A stretch of DNA of 64,000 nucleotides from Duffyella gerundensis (lineage in GTDB: Bacteria > Pseudomonadota > Gammaproteobacteria > Enterobacterales > Enterobacteriaceae): contig NZ_LN907827.1 of assembly GCF_001517405.1 (NCBI RefSeq), positions 3,072,915 to 3,136,914 on the forward strand, read 5' to 3'. A program made the position numbers and the translations under genes. A model generated the notes under the pieces. It was not told the DNA's origin. It saw nothing but the letters and a program-made list of their open reading frames with translations, and did no database searches. Below are positions 60,300-64,000 of this stretch, piece after piece (within the stretch, counting starts at the first letter, position 1; each line of letters starts with the position of its first letter).

Positions 60300-61322
60300 T
60301 TAACCGCCTGCGTCCGGCGTTGCCGCCGCAGCCACCAGCGCCAGCCGGCTGCGCTCCTGCAGGCTCTGTTCAAAGGTTTGCATGCCAGACTGCGCGCCGG
60401 TTTGCAGCAGGCCCGGCAGCTGATGGGTTTTGCCTTCGCGGATCAGGTTGGCGGCCGCAGGCGTGTTGATCAACACTTCAAACAGGCCAATGCGACCGCC
60501 CTGCCGCGCCGCAACCAGCCGCTGCGCCACCACCGCCTTCAGGCTGCCCGCTAACTGCGTGCGCACCAGATTTTTCTCTTCGGCAGGAAACACATCCACC
60601 AGCCGTTCCACCGCCTGCGCTGCGCCCCGGGTATGCAAGGTTGCCAGCACCAGATGGCCGGTTTCTGCCGCCGTCAGCGCCAGGCGTATGGTTTCGCTGT
60701 CACGCAGTTCACCCAACAGAATGACATCGGGATCTTCTCGCAGCGCCGCTTTTAGTCCCAGCGCAAAGCTGCTGCAGTGCTGGCCCACCTCGCGCTGCTG
60801 AATCAATGCCCGCTGGCTGCGGTGCACAAACTCAATGGGATCTTCCAGCGTCAGAATATGCACATCGCGCTGCACATTGAGCTGATGGATCATCGCCGCC
60901 AGCGTGGTGGATTTACCGCTGCCGGTGGCGCCGGTCAGCAAAATCAGGCCATCCTGCTGCTCAAGCAGCGTTGATACCACAGCAGGCAGCCGCAGCGTCT
61001 CCAGCGCCGGCGGTTCGCTGGCAATCAGCCGCAGCGCCAGCGAAAGGCCATTACGCTGTGCAAACAGGTTGGCTCGCAGACGCGTGCCATCAGTGGTGGT
61101 CAGAGCAAAATCGACATGGCCAACGCTCTCCAGATAGCCAAGCTGCGTGGCACTGAGCCACTGGCGCGCCAGCTCCTCCAGCCGCTCGCCAGCCACTGTC
61201 TGCTGTTGTGGAATGGGTTCCAGTGCGCCATATCGCCGCCACAGCGGCAAATGTCCGCTGCAAAGGTGCAGATCGGCGGCATTATGCTTTACACTAAGCG
61301 CCACGATATCATCCACATTCAT
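60300..61322 (-). CDS. yggR: PilT-like secretion ATPase YggR
   Basis: This 340-residue ATPase of the type II/IV secretion superfamily has Walker A GATGSGKST (around residue 130), the Asp box LTLEDPIEF, Walker B DPDVILLGELRD and the His box GHLVLATLHT, as in PilT. No pilus genes adjoin it, and its role in enterobacteria is unclear. It starts only 15 bases from the divergent yggS start, so each promoter must lie within the other gene or upstream of it. Confidence 0.95.
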   Translation of the reverse strand: MNVDDIVALSVKHNAADLHLCSGHLPLWRRYGALEPIPQQQTVAGERLEELARQWLSATQLGYLESVGHVDFALTTTDGTRLRANLFAQRNGLSLALRLIASEPPALETLRLPAVVSTLLEQQDGLILLTGATGSGKSTTLAAMIHQLNVQRDVHILTLEDPIEFVHRSQRALIQQREVGQHCSSFALGLKAALREDPDVILLGELRDSETIRLALTAAETGHLVLATLHTRGAAQAVERLVDVFPAEEKNLVRTQLAGSLKAVVAQRLVAARQGGRIGLFEVLINTPAAANLIREGKTHQLPGLLQTGAQSGMQTFEQSLQERSRLALVAAAATPDAGG

Positions 61323-61337
61323 AATACTCTCCCGACT

Positions 61338-62039
61338 ATGACCTCAATTCAGCACAACCTACAGCACGTACGCCAGCAAATCTCAGCGGCGGCGCAGCGT
61401 TGCGGCCGCGCTTCCGAAGAAGTCAGGTTGCTTGCAGTCAGTAAAACCAAGCCTGTGAGCGCGATCGAAGAAGCTATTCAGGCAGGCCAGCTCGCCTTTG
61501 GGGAAAATTACGTTCAGGAAGGGGTTGAAAAGATCGTGGCGCTGGCCTCACATCAGCAGGTGGAGTGGCACTTTATTGGGCCACTGCAGTCGAACAAAAG
61601 CCGTTTGGTCGCAGAGCATTTTCACTGGTGTCACACGGTGGATCGTCTGCGCATCGCCAGCCGACTGAGTGAGCAGCGTCCTGCGGCGCTGGGCGAGCTG
61701 AACGTCCTGATTCAGGTCAATATCAGCGACGAAGCGAGCAAGTCAGGCATTGCGTTACCGGACGTAGCGGCGCTGGCTGATGCTATCAGCGCCCTGCCCA
61801 ATCTGCGGCTGCGCGGGCTGATGGCTATTCCGGCACCGCAGTCCTCTTATCAGGATCAACTGGCCGTCTGCCTGAAAATGGCCGGCGCTTTTGAGGCACT
61901 ACAACGAGACTATCCTTCTGTCGATACGCTTTCTCTGGGAATGAGCGACGACATGGACGCCGCGATTGCGGCAGGCAGCACCATGGTGCGCATTGGAACC
62001 GCCATTTTTGGCGCACGCGATTACTCCACACAACAATAA
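61338..62039 (+). CDS. yggS: PLP homeostasis protein YggS
   Basis: This 233-residue single-domain protein of the PLPBP family binds pyridoxal phosphate at Lys36 in LLAVSKTKP and has phosphate-site motifs near the end (LSLGMSDDMDAAIAAGSTMVR). It has no known catalytic activity and keeps PLP and amino-acid pools balanced. The ATG at 61338 matches the family; the longer upstream frame runs through yggR on the other strand. Confidence 0.96.
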   Translation: MTSIQHNLQHVRQQISAAAQRCGRASEEVRLLAVSKTKPVSAIEEAIQAGQLAFGENYVQEGVEKIVALASHQQVEWHFIGPLQSNKSRLVAEHFHWCHTVDRLRIASRLSEQRPAALGELNVLIQVNISDEASKSGIALPDVAALADAISALPNLRLRGLMAIPAPQSSYQDQLAVCLKMAGAFEALQRDYPSVDTLSLGMSDDMDAAIAAGSTMVRIGTAIFGARDYSTQQ

Positions 62040-62051
62040 TTGAGGAACCTC

Positions 62052-62606
62052 ATGCTGACGCTGACTTTTCTGGTCAAAACCCTGATCGACCTGTACGTAA
62101 TGGTGCTGCTGTTGCGCATCTGGATGCAGTGGGCGCGCTGCGATTTTTACAATCCGCTGGCGCAGTTCGTGGTCAAAGTGACCCAGCCTATCGTCAAGCC
62201 GCTGCGTCGCGTTATTCCGGCTATTGGGCCGGTGGATACCGCCTCTCTGCTGCTGGCGTTTGTGTTGACCACGCTGAAATACCCGATTTTACTGCTGATT
62301 CAGGTGGGTGCCTTTTCGGTCGATCCAACCAACCTGCTGGTTGGGCTGCTGTCGCTGCTGAAATCGGCGGGATATCTGGTGTTCTGGGTGATCATCATTC
62401 GCTCACTGATGAGCTGGATCAGCCAGGGACGCAACCCGGTAGATCAGGTGCTGCTGCAGCTGACCGAGCCACTGATGGCGCCGATTCGTCGTATGCTGCC
62501 CGCCATGGGCGTCATCGACTTCTCCGCCATGATTGTGATTCTGGTGCTGTACGCGCTGAACTTCCTCGGCATGGATCTCTTCCCTGGCCTGTGGTACCTG
62601 CTGTAA
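62052..62606 (+). CDS. yggT: YggT-family membrane protein
   Basis: This 184-residue protein contains two YGGT repeats, each with paired membrane helices (for example VMVLLLRIWMQWARCDFYNP and IIIRSLMSWISQGRNPVDQ). It is linked to osmotic/ion tolerance and resembles SepF-associated YlmG proteins. The ATG at 62052 follows GAGGA; the TTG four codons earlier is unlikely. It follows yggS by 12 bases. Confidence 0.95.
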   Translation: MLTLTFLVKTLIDLYVMVLLLRIWMQWARCDFYNPLAQFVVKVTQPIVKPLRRVIPAIGPVDTASLLLAFVLTTLKYPILLLIQVGAFSVDPTNLLVGLLSLLKSAGYLVFWVIIIRSLMSWISQGRNPVDQVLLQLTEPLMAPIRRMLPAMGVIDFSAMIVILVLYALNFLGMDLFPGLWYLL

Positions 62607-62627
62607 CCGATGAATTCTGGAACTCCT

Positions 62628-63221
62628 ATGCAAAAAGTAGTACTCGCTACCGGCAACGCCGGTAAAGTGCGCGAAATGGCCGATCTGCTGGCGGACTTTG
62701 GCCTCGATGTCGTGGCGCAAAGCGACCTTAACGTCATCTCCGCTGAAGAGACCGGCCTGACCTTTATCGAGAATGCCATTTTGAAGGCGCGTCACGCGGC
62801 GCAGATTACCGGGCTGCCTGCCATTGCCGATGACTCGGGTCTGGCAGTAGATGCGCTTGGCGGCGCACCGGGCATCTACTCGGCGCGTTACGCCGGTGAA
62901 GATGCCAGCGATGAGCAGAATCTGCAAAAATTGCTGGCAGCGCTGGAAAACGTGCCAGACGATCGCCGTCAGGCGCAATTCCACTGCGTGCTGGTTTATG
63001 TGCGTCACGCCGCCGACCCAGTGCCGCTGGTGTTCCACGGTAGCTGGGCCGGTGAGATTGCCCGTGCGCCAGCGGGTGCAGGCGGCTTTGGTTACGATCC
63101 GATTTTCACCGTGCCCGAACTGGCAAAAACCGCCGCCGAGCTGAGCAAAGAGCAGAAGCGTGCGATTTCTCATCGTGGAAAAGCGTTGAAGCTGCTGCTG
63201 GATGCCATGCGTAATGGTTGA
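62628..63221 (+). CDS. rdgB: dITP/XTP pyrophosphatase RdgB
   Basis: This 197-residue nucleotide pyrophosphatase removes dITP, ITP and XTP from pools. Family motifs are [13 protein letters not shown] at the start, [41 protein letters not shown] and GGFGYDPIF, ending in [10 protein letters not shown]. The ATG at 62628 gives the E. coli start. It overlaps hemW by eight bases in the yggS-yggT-rdgB-hemW operon. Confidence 0.98.
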   Translation: MQKVVLATGNAGKVREMADLLADFGLDVVAQSDLNVISAEETGLTFIENAILKARHAAQITGLPAIADDSGLAVDALGGAPGIYSARYAGEDASDEQNLQKLLAALENVPDDRRQAQFHCVLVYVRHAADPVPLVFHGSWAGEIARAPAGAGGFGYDPIFTVPELAKTAAELSKEQKRAISHRGKALKLLLDAMRNG

Positions 63222-64000
63222 GTTGCCGCCGCTGAGCCTTTACATCCACATTCCGTGGTGCGTACAAAAATGCCCTTATTGCGACTTCAATTCACACGCG
63301 CTCAAGGGCGAAGTGCCGCACGAAGAGTATGTGCGTCATCTGTTGGCCGATCTCGATAACGATGTGGCGCTCACCGCAGGCCGCGAAGTCAGCACCATCT
63401 TTATTGGCGGCGGCACGCCGAGCCTGCTCAGCAGCGAAGCGATGCAGCTGTTGCTGGATGGCGTACGTGCACGTCTGCCGCTGGCCACCGACGCGGAAAT
63501 CACCATGGAGGCGAATCCGGGGACGGTAGAAGCCGATCGTTTCAGCGGCTACCAGCGCGCTGGTGTGAACCGCATCTCCATTGGCGTGCAAAGCTTTAGC
63601 CCGCAGAAGCTGCAACGTCTGGGACGCATCCACGGCCCGGAAGAAGCGATTCGCGCGGCACATCTTGCCGCCGGGCTGGGGCTGCGCAGTTTCAACCTCG
63701 ATTTGATGCACGGCTTGCCCGATCAGTCGCTGGCTGAGGCGCTGGACGATTTAAAACAGGCGATTGCGCTCAATCCGCCGCACCTCTCCTGGTATCAGCT
63801 GACTATCGAGCCGAACACCCTGTTTGGATCGCGGCCGCCGGTGCTGCCGGATGACGATTCGCTGTGGGATATTTTCGAGCAGGGCGATGCGCTGCTGCGC
63901 GCTGCCGGTTATCAGCAGTATGAAACCTCAGCCTATGCCAAACCCGGCTATCGCTGCGAACACAACCTGAACTACTGGCGCTTCGGTGATTATCTCGGTG
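63214..64000 (+). CDS. hemW: Heme chaperone HemW (3' end outside window)
   Basis: The first 262 residues of this radical SAM protein are present; the rest runs beyond the window. The 4Fe-4S motif CxxxCxxC is at Cys16, Cys20 and Cys23 ([12 protein letters not shown]), followed by [11 protein letters not shown], and [15 protein letters not shown]. It is related to coproporphyrinogen dehydrogenase HemN but acts as a heme chaperone rather than in porphyrin oxidation. The ATG at 63214 lies inside the end of rdgB. Confidence 0.96.
   Translation, partial: MVELPPLSLYIHIPWCVQKCPYCDFNSHALKGEVPHEEYVRHLLADLDNDVALTAGREVSTIFIGGGTPSLLSSEAMQLLLDGVRARLPLATDAEITMEANPGTVEADRFSGYQRAGVNRISIGVQSFSPQKLQRLGRIHGPEEAIRAAHLAAGLGLRSFNLDLMHGLPDQSLAEALDDLKQAIALNPPHLSWYQLTIEPNTLFGSRPPVLPDDDSLWDIFEQGDALLRAAGYQQYETSAYAKPGYRCEHNLNYWRFGDYLG

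Overview
This window is a chromosomal segment of a gamma-proteobacterium of the order Enterobacterales. It is most likely an Erwiniaceae member (Pantoea/Erwinia-like). Almost every protein reads as a close relative of an Escherichia coli protein, and the gene order from lysS to hemW follows E. coli map positions of roughly 62-66 min. However, several blocks differ from E. coli, so it is not E. coli or Salmonella itself. The genus call is inference. I found no tRNA, rRNA, insertion sequence, prophage or CRISPR array.

Region 1 (1-12.9 kb) is the accessory part. It starts with the 5' portion of a biotin-sulfoxide/TMAO-reductase-type molybdoenzyme, divergent from galR. GalR and lysA/lysR, which are neighbours in E. 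coli, are separated here by a repeat-rich spacer and a complete lactose/cellobiose-type PTS cluster: a UxuR-like GntR regulator, EIIB, a GH1 6-phospho-beta-glucosidase, EIIC, and a divergent EIIA. TTGGTATACCAA-type palindromes lie in the divergent promoter. After lysR come an MFS exporter, a lipoprotein with a trypsin-like catalytic triad, and a cupin.

Region 2 (12.9-24.9 kb) holds the xerD-dsbC-recJ-prfB-lysS run, with the prfB programmed frameshift intact, then fldB, cptA-sdhE, ygfZ, and trhA with a FabR-type operator. An RpiR-type regulator follows beside bglA, a second 6-phospho-beta-glucosidase.

Region 3 (24.9-35.7 kb) holds gcvTHP, pepP-ubiH-ubiI (with a 24-bp tandem duplication at the pepP/ubiH junction), ygfB, zapA, 6S RNA and fau.

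Region 4 (35.7-49.1 kb) holds serA, rpiA, argP, yggE, argO, mscS, the epd-pgk-fbaA glycolytic operon with a Cra-type box, tktA, loiP and a YidB-family gene.

Region 5 (49.1-64 kb) holds speB and speA with intercistronic hairpins and a candidate small upstream ORF. It continues with metK (met boxes), galP (GalR operator and CRP site), sprT, endA, rsmE, gshB, yqgE-ruvX, yggR, yggS-yggT-rdgB and the 5' part of hemW.

Functionally the window links galactose control (galR and its operators at galR and galP), lysine biosynthesis, two beta-glucoside systems, one-carbon metabolism (gcv, fau, serA, metK), ubiquinone hydroxylation, polyamine synthesis and lower glycolysis. Most of it is ordinary core genome. 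The less familiar items are the beta-glucoside cluster with its borrowed-looking regulator, the protease lipoprotein, two small ORFs, and the repeat element behind galR.
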